A stretch of 64,000 nt of DNA from JAPLUA01 sp964625855 (GTDB taxonomy: Bacteria > Verrucomicrobiota > Verrucomicrobiia > Limisphaerales > UBA8199), in contig CAZVFC010000043.1 in NCBI GenBank assembly GCA_964625855.1, positions 1-64,000 on the forward strand, written 5' to 3'. Of this stretch, positions 52,279 to 61,307 are shown piece after piece. Under the pieces are notes generated by a model. It saw nothing but the letters and a program-made list of their open reading frames with translations. It did not search any database and was not told the origin of the DNA. The position numbers were made by a program, and so were the translations under genes. Every line of letters starts with the position of its first letter. Position 1 is the first letter of the stretch.

Positions 52279-54627
52279 ATGACTTGCTTGAGCCGTTGGA
52301 TTTGCCGAGGTGCGGCCTGGGCCGCGGCCGCCTGCTTCGCGCTGGGGTGTGGGGCGGCAAACACCAACGCCAGCCGCTTCGGTTTCACTGGGCCCGAGAT
52401 CTTTCCCATCGAGAACCTGATCAGCCAATTGCATGTGGCGGACCTCGACGGCGACGGCTTGAAGGACATCATCGTGGCCAATAACGCCCGATCCCGGCTC
52501 AGCCTGCTCTACAACCAAACCGGCAAGACCAATTCGTCCGCGAAGCCCCGGTTCACCGCCAAGCTGGAGTTGAACGAGCTGCCGCCCGACGCCCGCTTCC
52601 GCATCGAGTCCATCGCCTCGGAGAAGCGCATCTTCTCGCTGGTGGTGGAGGACCTGGACGGCGACGGCCGGACCGACATTGCCTATTACGGCGAGCCCAG
52701 GGAATTGGTCGTCGTCTATGACAAGGGAACAAACGGCTGGAGCGCGCCCAGGCGCTGGCCCCTCGATGACGGCCAGCTCTCCGCGAACGGGCTTTGCGCC
52801 GGCGACCTGAACGCGGACGCTCGCACGGATCTCGTGCTGCTCGGCGAGACCTGCCTTTATTTCCTCGCCCAGCAGAAGGACCGCACCCTGGACGAGCCCC
52901 GGAAGATTCCGTTCTCGGGAGCGGCCAGGTGCGCGCAGGTCGTGGACATAGACGGCGACGGGCTCAGCGATTTGCTGCTGGTGAATTGGGATGACCGCAA
53001 TCCGCTCCGCTTCCGGTTGCAGCAAAAGGATGGCGAGCTGGGGCCGGAAATCTACTTTCCCTCGACGCCCATTCGGTCTTACTGGGCCGAGAGCCTCGAG
53101 GCGAACAAGAAGACGCAGGTGATCACCATCGCCCAAAACTCGGGCCGGGCGCAGATTTCGGAGTTCAACCGCAAGCCGGCCGAGGCGCTGGCGGGCTCGT
53201 TGCGCCAGGGCCAATTTCAGGTCATCCCGCTCCAGCGGACTGACCGGGCCCGGCGCGGGCTGCTCTGGGCCGACGTCAGCGGCGACGGCCTGCCAGACTT
53301 GATTTTTGCCGAGCCGGAGAGCGGCCAGATTTCGGTGTGCTTCCAGAACCCCGACGGGGCGCTCGGGCCCGCAAAAACCTTTCCCACGCTGGCCGGCGTC
53401 AGCGACTTGGCTCTGGCCGATTGGGACGACGATGGCAAGCCGGAGTTGTTCATGCTTAGCCCGGACGAGCGACAAGTGGGCGTCGCGCGCCTGGACGAGA
53501 AGCAACGGCTGCCGTTTCCGACCCTGATTCCGCTGGACGGCAGGCCGCTGGCCATCGCCGCTGGCAGCCTCCAGGCGGGAACAAACCCCGTGCTCGCCGT
53601 GATCGTTGAGCAGGAGGGCCGAGGTGGCTTCGAGTCCCGGCGGGTGCTGGTGACCCGCACGGCCGAGGGCAAGACGAGGAACCAAAGGTTGAGCAGGGAT
53701 TTCAAGTCCAACCCAACCGTCCTTGCATTTCACGACGCCGACCAGGACGGCCTGGCCGATTTGGTGGCGCTGATTCCCTACGAGAAAATCAAGGTGCTGC
53801 GCCAGGTAGCAGGCAAGGATTTCGAGGAGGTGGATGTCGCGTTGCCCGGGGGCGCCCTCGAACAGCCGTGGCTGACCAGTGCCGACATAGACGGCGACGG
53901 CAAACCGGAGCTGCTGCTGCCGCAGAAGAACTTCCTCCGCGCCGTTGTGCTGAAACGCGAAGCGCGGCAGCCGAACACGGCTGCCCCGAACGAATGGACG
54001 TTCACGGTGAAGGAGCAGATCAATGGCGCCGGGAGCAACTCGCGCCTCGTCGGCGCCGCCGCGATTCCCGCCGGCACCAACACCATCCCTTCGCTCTTCC
54101 TGCTGGACGCCGAGCGCAAAGCGCTCACGCTGTGCGAGCGCGACCGCGCCGGGGTGTGGCAGGTCGTGCGCAACGTGCCGCTGGCGGTGTCCGATTTTAG
54201 CCAGTTACAGCCCGCCCAGGTCGGCGGCTCCGGCACCAATGCCCTGGTCTTCCTCGGCTTGAACGCTGTGGCTTGCATGCCCTTCAGCGGCCAGACCTGG
54301 GAACTCACAGAACTCGACAGCTACGAGACCCCGATCAAGGGCGGGCGCCTGACCGACGTGGTGTCGGGTGACCTGGACAACGACGGCCGCCAGGACCTTG
54401 TGTTCCTCGAGACGGCCCGGAACTACTTGGACCTGGTGATCTTCGACGCCAAACACAAGCTGATTCCGGCCAATCGCTGGCAGGTCTTTGAAGAACGCAC
54501 CTTCCGCAGTCGCCGCAATGACTTTCCCGAACCGCGCGAAGCCGTGGTGGCAGACGTCACCGGCGACGGCAAGAACGACCTGATCGTGCTGGTCCACGAC
54601 CGCATCCTGGTTTATCCGCAGGAGTGA
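52279..54627 (+). CDS. Secreted FG-GAP/VCBS repeat protein
   Basis: 782 residues from ATG 52279; the frame is open upstream to 52234, but the signal peptide (WICRGAAWAAAACFALGCGA) fits this start, with a possible loose lipobox ALGC. About ten FG-GAP units carry Ca-binding loops of the form DLDGDGLKDI: e.g. VADLDGDGLKDIIVAN, VEDLDGDGRTDIAYYG, VVDIDGDGLSDLLLVN, SADIDGDGKPELLLPQ, VADVTGDGKNDLIVLV. This predicts a beta-propeller on the cell surface or outside. Ligand unknown. Confidence 0.85.
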   Translation: MTCLSRWICRGAAWAAAACFALGCGAANTNASRFGFTGPEIFPIENLISQLHVADLDGDGLKDIIVANNARSRLSLLYNQTGKTNSSAKPRFTAKLELNELPPDARFRIESIASEKRIFSLVVEDLDGDGRTDIAYYGEPRELVVVYDKGTNGWSAPRRWPLDDGQLSANGLCAGDLNADARTDLVLLGETCLYFLAQQKDRTLDEPRKIPFSGAARCAQVVDIDGDGLSDLLLVNWDDRNPLRFRLQQKDGELGPEIYFPSTPIRSYWAESLEANKKTQVITIAQNSGRAQISEFNRKPAEALAGSLRQGQFQVIPLQRTDRARRGLLWADVSGDGLPDLIFAEPESGQISVCFQNPDGALGPAKTFPTLAGVSDLALADWDDDGKPELFMLSPDERQVGVARLDEKQRLPFPTLIPLDGRPLAIAAGSLQAGTNPVLAVIVEQEGRGGFESRRVLVTRTAEGKTRNQRLSRDFKSNPTVLAFHDADQDGLADLVALIPYEKIKVLRQVAGKDFEEVDVALPGGALEQPWLTSADIDGDGKPELLLPQKNFLRAVVLKREARQPNTAAPNEWTFTVKEQINGAGSNSRLVGAAAIPAGTNTIPSLFLLDAERKALTLCERDRAGVWQVVRNVPLAVSDFSQLQPAQVGGSGTNALVFLGLNAVACMPFSGQTWELTELDSYETPIKGGRLTDVVSGDLDNDGRQDLVFLETARNYLDLVIFDAKHKLIPANRWQVFEERTFRSRRNDFPEPREAVVADVTGDGKNDLIVLVHDRILVYPQE

Positions 54628-55113
54628 ACCCCCGCCTTCAGGCTTCTGCTGAGTCAGTTTATACAGCATCCCAATCATGTAAGAGGTCTTTGAAGGTGGC
54701 GTCTTTGGATGCCAGCAGGATGTGCCGAGGCGCTCTCAAATAGGGATTCTGTAGTAAGTAATTGCAGGATAGATGGTTGCACGGGAGTGGACTTCATGGG
54801 TAGGCGAAAGTTATCTACGGTGTGTGTCCGGTGTGTATGCGGGGCGTATCCGGTGTGTATTTAGAGAATGGCGGCTCGCGAATTGAGATTAGGACTGAGG
54901 TTAAGGACACAAATCGAATCCTGATAAAGGAATTACGCCCTTCAGGTTCTGTGGCTTGAGTCTTCCATTGGCTGGTTCTCAGCCGGCTCACTGGTCCCCG
55001 GCTCCTGCACTGAGGTCGCGGATGAGCCAGAATTGCCGAAACGAATTTGCGTTGGCATTGTCTAATACAGTTACATACTGTCGGAAGGTTCGTTCGGGAG
55101 CGGTTCAACGAAG
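54628..55113. other. Gap with a possible gene remnant
   Basis: On the minus strand, 54659-54772 encodes NYLLQNPYLRAPRHILLASK then DATFKDLLHDWDAV and a stop, which reads like the C-terminus of a real protein, but no upstream part exists; the family is not recognised. 54819-54862 has GTGTGTCCGGTGTGTATGCG words (CCGGTGTGTAT repeated). The rest is empty. Confidence 0.3.
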
Positions 55114-56364
55114 ATGAAGAACGCCGAATTCAACTCTGCGCGGGCGCGATCGGTCACCGGATTCCTGCTGGTGGTCGCCTGGGTTTGGCTTGCTTTGGCG
55201 GCGAGCGCCTCCGCCGGTGCGGAAGCTGACCGCCCGCCGCCTGCGTCGCTGGCCGCCACGCAGTCGGTTTACCTGGACTATCGGGAGCTGAACTACGACG
55301 TCAGCCACTGGGGCCTTTCGTTGGCCACGCAGTCGGCGTCTTTTAAGAAGGAGCCGGATCTTGGAGTCCGCAAGGTGGTGCGCGGGACCATGAAGTTCGG
55401 GAGCAGCACCGAGCAGTTCCTGCCGTTCATTTGGGACCAGACCGGTGGCAAGCTCTACCTGGACCTGAACCGCAATCAGGATCTGACGGACGATCCGACC
55501 GGGGTGCGCTCGTGCTCGCAACCCGCGCGGTATTCGAATCGTTACCAGACCTTCACCAATGTCCACTTGGCATTCAAGACGCCGATGGGAAGCCACAACC
55601 TGCTTGCGGACTTGAACCTGCACTATTACCGGCAGCTTGGGGGTGGCATCAGCTCGCGTTCGTACTGGTCGGGCAAGGTTTCGTTGCAGGGGCGGGAATG
55701 GCAACTGGGCATTGTCGAAGACCCCTCCGGCACGCCGGGTTCCCCGGAAGGCGGTTATCTGCTGTTGCGTCCGTGGGCGGCGCGCGCCCAGTCTTTTAGC
55801 CTCCAGGACGGTTCGTTGGATGGTTTCCGCTTCTGCCGCGACCTGTTCTTTGGAGGCGAAGCATACCGGCTGGACTACGCTTACTTGGAACAGGACGGCA
55901 AGCCGCGATACCGGATTGACATTAAGGCGCAGCGGGCTGAGTTGGGTGAACTGAAACTGGCCGGGAAGTTCATCAAACGCCTGGTGCTTACAGGAGGGAA
56001 GTTCGCGACGGTTCTGGACCAGCCGGAAGCGGTGGTCAAAGTCCCGGTCGGCACCTACCGCCAATGCCAGGTGCAACTTGCACAGGGCGGCGCGGAGGCG
56101 TTTCGTGAGTCCTCCCGATACGGCGCTTCGCCAGAGGACAAAGGGACGACGGTAACCGCCACCAAGCCGGCGGTCCTGACAGTGGGCGGTCCGCTAACCA
56201 ATTCCGTCACGGTCAACCGTTCCGGGCGGTCTCTGAACCTCGCCTACGAGTTGCTCGGGGCAGGGGGCGAGACCTACCAACTGCTGGGGGCGCGGCAGCG
56301 GCCCGAGTTTGCCGCGTATCGGGCGGGCAAGAAGGTGGCGTCGGGCAAGTTCGAGTTTGGATGA
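55114..56364 (+). CDS. Secreted Asp-rich protein, family A member 1
   Basis: 416 residues with a signal peptide (about 1-36, ending SASAGA). It begins with VYLDYRELNYD and has an EF-hand-like loop LDLNRNQDLTDDP. It ends RAGKKVASGKFEFG. The same order of elements (opening LDYK, D-x-N-x-N-x-x-D loop, KFEFG/TFEFG ending) occurs in the 57251-58405 protein, so they are paralogues. Role unknown; the family looks like surface or periplasmic proteins of Verrucomicrobia. First gene of a probable operon. Confidence 0.65.
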   Translation: MKNAEFNSARARSVTGFLLVVAWVWLALAASASAGAEADRPPPASLAATQSVYLDYRELNYDVSHWGLSLATQSASFKKEPDLGVRKVVRGTMKFGSSTEQFLPFIWDQTGGKLYLDLNRNQDLTDDPTGVRSCSQPARYSNRYQTFTNVHLAFKTPMGSHNLLADLNLHYYRQLGGGISSRSYWSGKVSLQGREWQLGIVEDPSGTPGSPEGGYLLLRPWAARAQSFSLQDGSLDGFRFCRDLFFGGEAYRLDYAYLEQDGKPRYRIDIKAQRAELGELKLAGKFIKRLVLTGGKFATVLDQPEAVVKVPVGTYRQCQVQLAQGGAEAFRESSRYGASPEDKGTTVTATKPAVLTVGGPLTNSVTVNRSGRSLNLAYELLGAGGETYQLLGARQRPEFAAYRAGKKVASGKFEFG

Positions 56365-56378
56365 GGCGGCACCTGCTC

Positions 56379-56395
56379 GTACTCATGGCGAGTAC
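56379..56395 (+). promoter_or_regulatory. Conserved RNA hairpin after the first paralogue
   Basis: GTACTC-atggc-GAGTAC, 15 nt after the stop. The same position after the second paralogue has GCTCTC-atggc-GAGAGC (58420-58436): the loop is the same and two stem pairs have changed on both sides (T-A to C-G, A-T to T-A), supporting a selected structure. No T-run follows. Confidence 0.5.
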
Positions 56396-56508
56396 CACTT
56401 ACAGAAGCTGGTGAGCTGAAGATCGCGGCGATCGGCGACTTAGGCGGCCTCGGAGCCAGGGAAGGCAGCCCGGTCGTCTATAACTGGACAAGGCCCAATC
56501 CCCTGCCC

Positions 56509-57240
56509 GTGTTGCTGCCGTGGCTGGGGATCCTGTTGCTCTTGATGCTCAAGCCCAACCGCTGCGCGCAGGCTTGGTGGATTTGGGTGCCGGTCGGTTG
56601 CGTCGCGGGAGTGGGCGCTCTCTCAGCATTGGACGTGGAATTCATGCCTTCCGCTGTGTTGGAGATGTTTGGGGGCATCCTTGCAGCGGTGGGCTTCGGG
56701 CTGGCGGCAGTGTGGTTGATCGCCGGTTATCTGGGTTGGAAACACCGGGCGGTGGCTTGGGCGGGCATGGTCGCGGCGTTGGGAAGCTTTAGCCTCCTGG
56801 CGGCCCTGATCCGGCAAGGGCTCGAGGGAATCGGGCCAGACGTGTTGCCTGGCCTGATCGCGGTGGCGGCGGGCGCCGTCGTGATCCCACTGGCGATCAC
56901 GCTGGCTGGCCTGTTCTGCCGAGGCCGTTATGGCCCGCTCCGCATCTGCCTTTGGGTGGCCGCGGCCCTGGTGGCGATCTGGCTGCTGGTGATCGGGCCA
57001 TTCTTCATTGCCGCGATGATCTTCAATCCCGGCGACGTGCCGCTGCTCGCCTTGGTTAGCGTTGTGTTGTCGGTGGCCGGCGGCAGCTTCGCAGTGCTCT
57101 TGCCATTCCTTGTCCTTTCGTTTACGAATGCGTTCTATCGTGAGCGGCTTAAAGACCTCTTGCACCTGGGACGCGAAGCAGCCCCGCCGGTGATCGCGCC
57201 GGTCACAGCGGCGCCGCGGCTGCTCGAAGTTGAACCGTGA
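56509..57240 (+). CDS. Integral membrane protein, unknown
   Basis: 243 residues from GTG 56509, about six transmembrane helices (LPWLGILLLLMLKP, WWIWVPVGCVAGVGALSALD, ...LLPFLVLSFTNAFYRERLKD). The codons upstream stay open and readable (ELKIAAIGDLGGLGAREGSP then VVYNWTRPNPLP) back to about 56401, without a good start codon, so the true N-terminus may be longer or truncated. It ends 10 bp before the next gene. Confidence 0.6.
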   Translation: MLLPWLGILLLLMLKPNRCAQAWWIWVPVGCVAGVGALSALDVEFMPSAVLEMFGGILAAVGFGLAAVWLIAGYLGWKHRAVAWAGMVAALGSFSLLAALIRQGLEGIGPDVLPGLIAVAAGAVVIPLAITLAGLFCRGRYGPLRICLWVAAALVAIWLLVIGPFFIAAMIFNPGDVPLLALVSVVLSVAGGSFAVLLPFLVLSFTNAFYRERLKDLLHLGREAAPPVIAPVTAAPRLLEVEP

Positions 57241-57250
57241 ATACTGCGTT

Positions 57251-58405
57251 ATGAGACTATGCACCCGAATGACTGAGTGGGCCGCTGTGGCAGTGATGGC
57301 CCTGGCCGGCACCGCCTCCGCCCAGAAGGAGCAGTGGCTGGACTACAAAGTGAGCCGCGATGGCCGCGGCTATCGCTACCTTAACCTCACCACCAAACCG
57401 CCGCCGAACGTCAAGCTGCCCACGCTCAACGCCCAGCCCTACTTCGCCCACTGGACTACGCCCATGGATCCAGCCGGACGCTGGCTCTGCCTGGATCGGA
57501 CGAAGAAGTCCGGTCTCCACGATCGGGTGTACTTCGACTGCAACGGCAATGGGCGCCTCGATGACGAGTCCCCCGTGAGCACGTCCCGCAACGATCAATA
57601 CAGCGCCTACTTCGAGCCCGTGCGCGCGGTATTTAAGGGCGAGGACGGCCCGATTATCTACCACCTTGTGCTCCGGTTCATGAAGTACGACGCCAACAAC
57701 GCAAACCTGCTCGCCGCGTCGGGCGGTTACTACAGCGGCCTGGTGGACCTCGGGGGGAAGAAACGCCGCCTCCAACTTCTGGACGGCAACGTCAACGGCA
57801 CCTTCAACGACCGTTCGGCCAATGCCTATGAATCCGACCGCGTGATGATCGAGGGCGATCAGACCCGGGAGCGGTATCTGGGGAAGATGATCGAGGCCGA
57901 GGGGCAGTTCTTTCGCATCGAGGTGGCCCGGGACGGGGCGTTCGTGAAGCTTCAGAAGGCTGAAGGCTTGACCTTTGGCGATTTGCGCGTGCCCGTTTCC
58001 GTCACGAACTTCGTAGCCTTCGGGGAGAATGGCCATTTCGTGCGCCAGCCGGTCAAAGGCGAGTTCACTCTCCCGGCCGGAAAGTATAAGCCCATGCAAT
58101 GGACGATCAACCGCAAGGATGCCAAAGGAGCAGCTTGGGAATTAATGGGCTACAACTTCCCGGACTCCGCTGGCCTGGAGATTGACCCGGCAAAACCGGT
58201 CGTCCTTAGCATCGCCGAACCGATACGGGCCAGCCTTTCGGCTTCCGAGACCACCAACGCGGTGGGATTCAACCTCAGCTTCCTGGGGCAGGGCGGGGAG
58301 TCTATCCAGATCCTGAAGGGCAACCAGCGTCCGGCGGGACCGAAGTTGACCCTGGCGAGCCTGGACGGCACATATCGTTCGACGAACACCTTCGAGTTTG
58401 GGTGA
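57251..58405 (+). CDS. Secreted Asp-rich protein, family A member 2
   Basis: 384 residues from ATG 57251; a TTG at 57230 would overlap the membrane protein gene. Signal peptide to about TASAQ. EF-hand-like YFDCNGNGRLDDESP, then GGYYSGLVDLGGKKRRLQLL, GNVNGTFNDRSANAYESDRV (a second D/N-rich loop), and ending RSTNTFEFG. Paralogue of 55114-56364. Probably surface-localised with calcium-stabilised loops; function unknown. Confidence 0.68.
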   Translation: MRLCTRMTEWAAVAVMALAGTASAQKEQWLDYKVSRDGRGYRYLNLTTKPPPNVKLPTLNAQPYFAHWTTPMDPAGRWLCLDRTKKSGLHDRVYFDCNGNGRLDDESPVSTSRNDQYSAYFEPVRAVFKGEDGPIIYHLVLRFMKYDANNANLLAASGGYYSGLVDLGGKKRRLQLLDGNVNGTFNDRSANAYESDRVMIEGDQTRERYLGKMIEAEGQFFRIEVARDGAFVKLQKAEGLTFGDLRVPVSVTNFVAFGENGHFVRQPVKGEFTLPAGKYKPMQWTINRKDAKGAAWELMGYNFPDSAGLEIDPAKPVVLSIAEPIRASLSASETTNAVGFNLSFLGQGGESIQILKGNQRPAGPKLTLASLDGTYRSTNTFEFG

Positions 58406-58419
58406 GGCGGGGTCTGTTC

Positions 58420-58436
58420 GCTCTCATGGCGAGAGC
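58420..58436 (+). promoter_or_regulatory. Conserved RNA hairpin after the second paralogue
   Basis: GCTCTC-atggc-GAGAGC, 15 nt after the stop. It covaries with the hairpin at 56379-56395. It lies in the gap before the LamG gene and could modulate operon expression or mRNA stability. Confidence 0.5.
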
Positions 58437-58459
58437 CCAAAAAGGTCCAACGTCCCGTT

Positions 58460-59959
58460 ATGTCCACCGTCAGCTTTGCCAGCCCCTTCGAGGTGCTGAT
58501 GCCTCGCCCGCTGACGCTCAAGCCCAAGGGTCGCAAACCCCTTGAGCTGGGAGCGAAGGTGCGCGTCGAGGCCGTACGCCTCAACCAGGCAGGTGATGAG
58601 CCTGGCTTGGCCGCCTTGATCAATGGCGCCGGCCTGCGCGACTGGGACAAGGATGGCCTCCGGGAACATGACACCGCCGCGAAGAACATGTGGCGGGGCG
58701 CTTGCGCGCCGGACTTGAAATTGGAGTTCGAGCTGCCTGATGCCGTGCCGCTCAGCGCTTTGGAAGTGTGGAACTTCAACGTGGACTGGCAGACCGCCGA
58801 CGGCGTGCGAAAGGCCGATGTCGCAGTCTCGGCCGACGGAACCACCTGGCAGACGGTCCTCCGCGGGGCCGAGTTGGCCGAAGCCGAGGGCCGCGCGGAC
58901 TACGACGACCCGATTGTGCTGAAGTTTGATCCGGTGACGGCGCGCAAAGTGCGGTTCGAGAATGTCCAGTCCTGGGAGGCTGGCGGCAAGGTTGGGCTGA
59001 GCGAAGTGGTGTTTCGCCAGGCGAGTGGGCCGCAAGCCGCGCCAATACTGCCCGAGGATGGCGCGAAAGGCATCAAGGTCGGCAAGACCACCTTGAGATG
59101 GATCACGGGCCAGGGCGCGACGGAGCACCGGGTCTTCCTGGGCACCGCACCCGACAAACTGGAGCCACTAGGCACCACTCGCGAAACCGTGCTGGAGGCG
59201 TCGGCGTTGAATCCGGACCGGGCTTACTTCTGGCGGGTGGACGAAGTGCAACCGGACGGACGCGTGGTTGCAGGGCGCCTGGCGCGCTTCGACACCAGCG
59301 GACTGGTCGCGTGGTGGAAGCTCGACGAAACCAAAGAGAAGAGGGCCGAAGATGCTTCAGGCCATCAGCTTGCCGGCAACGTGGTCGGCAAGGCATTATG
59401 GGCGCCTAACCAGGGCCGGATCGGTGGAGCGATGGAGTTCGACGGCAAGACCACCTTCATCAATTGCGGCCGGGCGCCGGAGTTCGGTTTTAGCGACGGC
59501 ATGACCGTGTCGGCCTGGATCAAGGTGCGTGAGTTCAACAAGTCTTGGCAGGCCATCGTCACCAAGGGCGACACCGCCTGGCGCCTCCAGCGCGAGAAGG
59601 AAACAGGCATGGTTACTTTCACGTTCAACACGGGGACCGAGTCAAAGCGCGCCGAGCCGGAGCTGATTTGCCTCGTCTCGAAGCGCAAACTGGATGACGG
59701 CCAATGGCATCACGTGGCGGGCGTTTCCGATGGCCGCCGCGCCGCGCTGTACGTGGACGGCGAACTGGAAGCCTCGGCGGATGCGAAGCCCATCGCGCAA
59801 AACAACGCGCCGGTAATGATCGGCTGCAACTCGGCCGCCTACGATAGGCGGTTCAACGGGTGGATTGACGACGTGCGCCTTTACGGCTACGGCCTGAGCG
59901 AAACGGAGGTCAAGGCGCTCTGCCGGGACGGCGGCGAGGCCGCGCACGCGGCGAAATGA
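58460..59959 (+). CDS. LamG-domain protein
   Basis: 499 residues. N-terminal half is beta-rich with a discoidin-like piece (LELGAKVRVEAVRLNQ, YDDPIVLKFDPVTARKVRFE NVQ). A fibronectin-like strand region follows (TEHRVFLGTAPDKLEPL). The C-terminal concanavalin-like LamG-3 domain runs from about 275 (GLVAWWKLDETKEKRAEDAS, DGMTVSAWIKVREFNKSW, HHVAGVSDGRRAALYVDGEL). No signal peptide is visible at ATG 58460, odd for this class; a missed upstream start or truncation is possible. The stop overlaps the next start (ATGA). Confidence 0.75.
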   Translation: MSTVSFASPFEVLMPRPLTLKPKGRKPLELGAKVRVEAVRLNQAGDEPGLAALINGAGLRDWDKDGLREHDTAAKNMWRGACAPDLKLEFELPDAVPLSALEVWNFNVDWQTADGVRKADVAVSADGTTWQTVLRGAELAEAEGRADYDDPIVLKFDPVTARKVRFENVQSWEAGGKVGLSEVVFRQASGPQAAPILPEDGAKGIKVGKTTLRWITGQGATEHRVFLGTAPDKLEPLGTTRETVLEASALNPDRAYFWRVDEVQPDGRVVAGRLARFDTSGLVAWWKLDETKEKRAEDASGHQLAGNVVGKALWAPNQGRIGGAMEFDGKTTFINCGRAPEFGFSDGMTVSAWIKVREFNKSWQAIVTKGDTAWRLQREKETGMVTFTFNTGTESKRAEPELICLVSKRKLDDGQWHHVAGVSDGRRAALYVDGELEASADAKPIAQNNAPVMIGCNSAAYDRRFNGWIDDVRLYGYGLSETEVKALCRDGGEAAHAAK

Positions 59960-61299
59960 GAATGAAGGTCAGGCGTGAGGCAGGCATGAAGCGGTTATTA
60001 TACTCTACGATCGTGTTTGGCGCGGTTTTTGCGGGCGGCCTCGTGCCGCCAGCCAGTGCCGCGTCGAGACTTACCGGCGTTGTGCGTGATCCCAGCGGCA
60101 CGCCCGCGTCCGGCATACAGATATCCGTCTTCCCGAATTGGGGTGGCAATGAGGGCGTGGCCAAGACCGATGCCAACGGCCGGTACGAGCTGAGCTGGAA
60201 CCCGCGGCGTTTCGGCGGGCCAAGTACCACGTTCTGCGTCATCGCGCGCGATGTCGCCGGGAACCTGGCGGTGGCGCAGGAGATTGAAGAAGACGCGACG
60301 ACGGTTGATCTTCGTCTGGAGCGTGGATTGGTGGTCGCCGGCCGGGTGGAGAACGCGGCGGGCAAACCGCTGGCCGATGCTTCGGTGCAACTGCATCTTT
60401 GGGCGGGCAACATGGGCGCATCGTTCGACAACAAGCCGCTTAGCACGGACGCCCGAGGCCGGTTCGAGTTCACCGCGCTGCCGCCGGATCGGCGCTACAG
60501 CCTTTGGGCTACGGCGAAGGGCTACGGGTCGGCCAACGCCAGCATCCAGCCCGGGGAAGCGGAAACCAACCGTATCGAGTTGGCCCCCTGCGTTCTGCAA
60601 GTGGCGGACCGAAAGCTCGCAGGGCGGGTCCTCGATGCCGAGGACAAGCCAGTGGCTCGCGTCCAGGTGCACATGTCCGGCCAGGGCCAGCCCAGCGAGT
60701 CGGTGCAGACCGACGACCAGGGACGCTTCGCTTTCAGCCAGGTGTGTGAAGGCCAGATTCAACTTTTTGCCAGCTCACGAGATGGCTATGCCAACGCGCG
60801 TGCGGAAGGGGGAGACACCGATGTGATGATCAAGCTTGGCGTAAACGATTCCGACTCTTACCGCGAGGCTCCCAGGCGTCCTTCCCTGAAGGGCAGACCG
60901 CTGCCTGACCTGGCGGCGGTCGGGCTTGCCCGCGAGGTCGCCCCCGCCGGGAAGCCGGTTCTGCTCTGCCTTTTCGACGTCGAGCAGCGTCCGTCGCGCC
61001 GTCTGGCGCGTCTGTTGACCGAACAACACGACGACCTCAAGCAGAAAGGCGTGACTGTTCTTGGGCTGCAAGCTGCCGTCACGCCGGTAGAGGCGCTCAG
61101 CGAGTGGAAGGCAGCCAGCCCGGTACCGTTCCCCGTCGGCCGGGTAGCGGAGAAGTCGGACAAGACGAAATGGGCATCGGAAGTGGAGTCGTTGCCATGG
61201 CTGATCCTGGCCGACGCCAGTGGCCGCGTAGCCGAGGAAGGGTTTGCGCTCGACGAATTGGAGGCCAGGCTCAAGACTCTGCGTGGAGCGGAGAGGTAG
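59956..61299 (+). CDS. Carboxypeptidase-regulatory-like + thioredoxin-fold protein
   Basis: 447 residues (ATG 59956, or 59986 where the signal peptide MKRLLYSTIVFGAVFAGG starts). Three CarboxypepD_reg-like beta-sandwiches: LTGVVRDPSGTPASGIQISV, VVAGRVENAAGKPLADASVQ, LAGRVLDAEDKPVARVQVHM. The C-terminal domain (from about 315, GRPLPDLAAVGL...GKPVLLCLFDVE) is thioredoxin/TlpA-like, but the usual CxxC is replaced by DVEQRPSRR, so no redox activity is expected. Coupled to the LamG gene by the 4-bp overlap. Confidence 0.78.
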   Translation: MRMKVRREAGMKRLLYSTIVFGAVFAGGLVPPASAASRLTGVVRDPSGTPASGIQISVFPNWGGNEGVAKTDANGRYELSWNPRRFGGPSTTFCVIARDVAGNLAVAQEIEEDATTVDLRLERGLVVAGRVENAAGKPLADASVQLHLWAGNMGASFDNKPLSTDARGRFEFTALPPDRRYSLWATAKGYGSANASIQPGEAETNRIELAPCVLQVADRKLAGRVLDAEDKPVARVQVHMSGQGQPSESVQTDDQGRFAFSQVCEGQIQLFASSRDGYANARAEGGDTDVMIKLGVNDSDSYREAPRRPSLKGRPLPDLAAVGLAREVAPAGKPVLLCLFDVEQRPSRRLARLLTEQHDDLKQKGVTVLGLQAAVTPVEALSEWKAASPVPFPVGRVAEKSDKTKWASEVESLPWLILADASGRVAEEGFALDELEARLKTLRGAER

Positions 61300-61307
61300 A
61301 AGCCTCG

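Noticed and set aside
52066..53733. Long open frame antisense to the FG-GAP gene
   Set aside because: Codon mirror; the sense frame has ten clear Ca-binding repeats.
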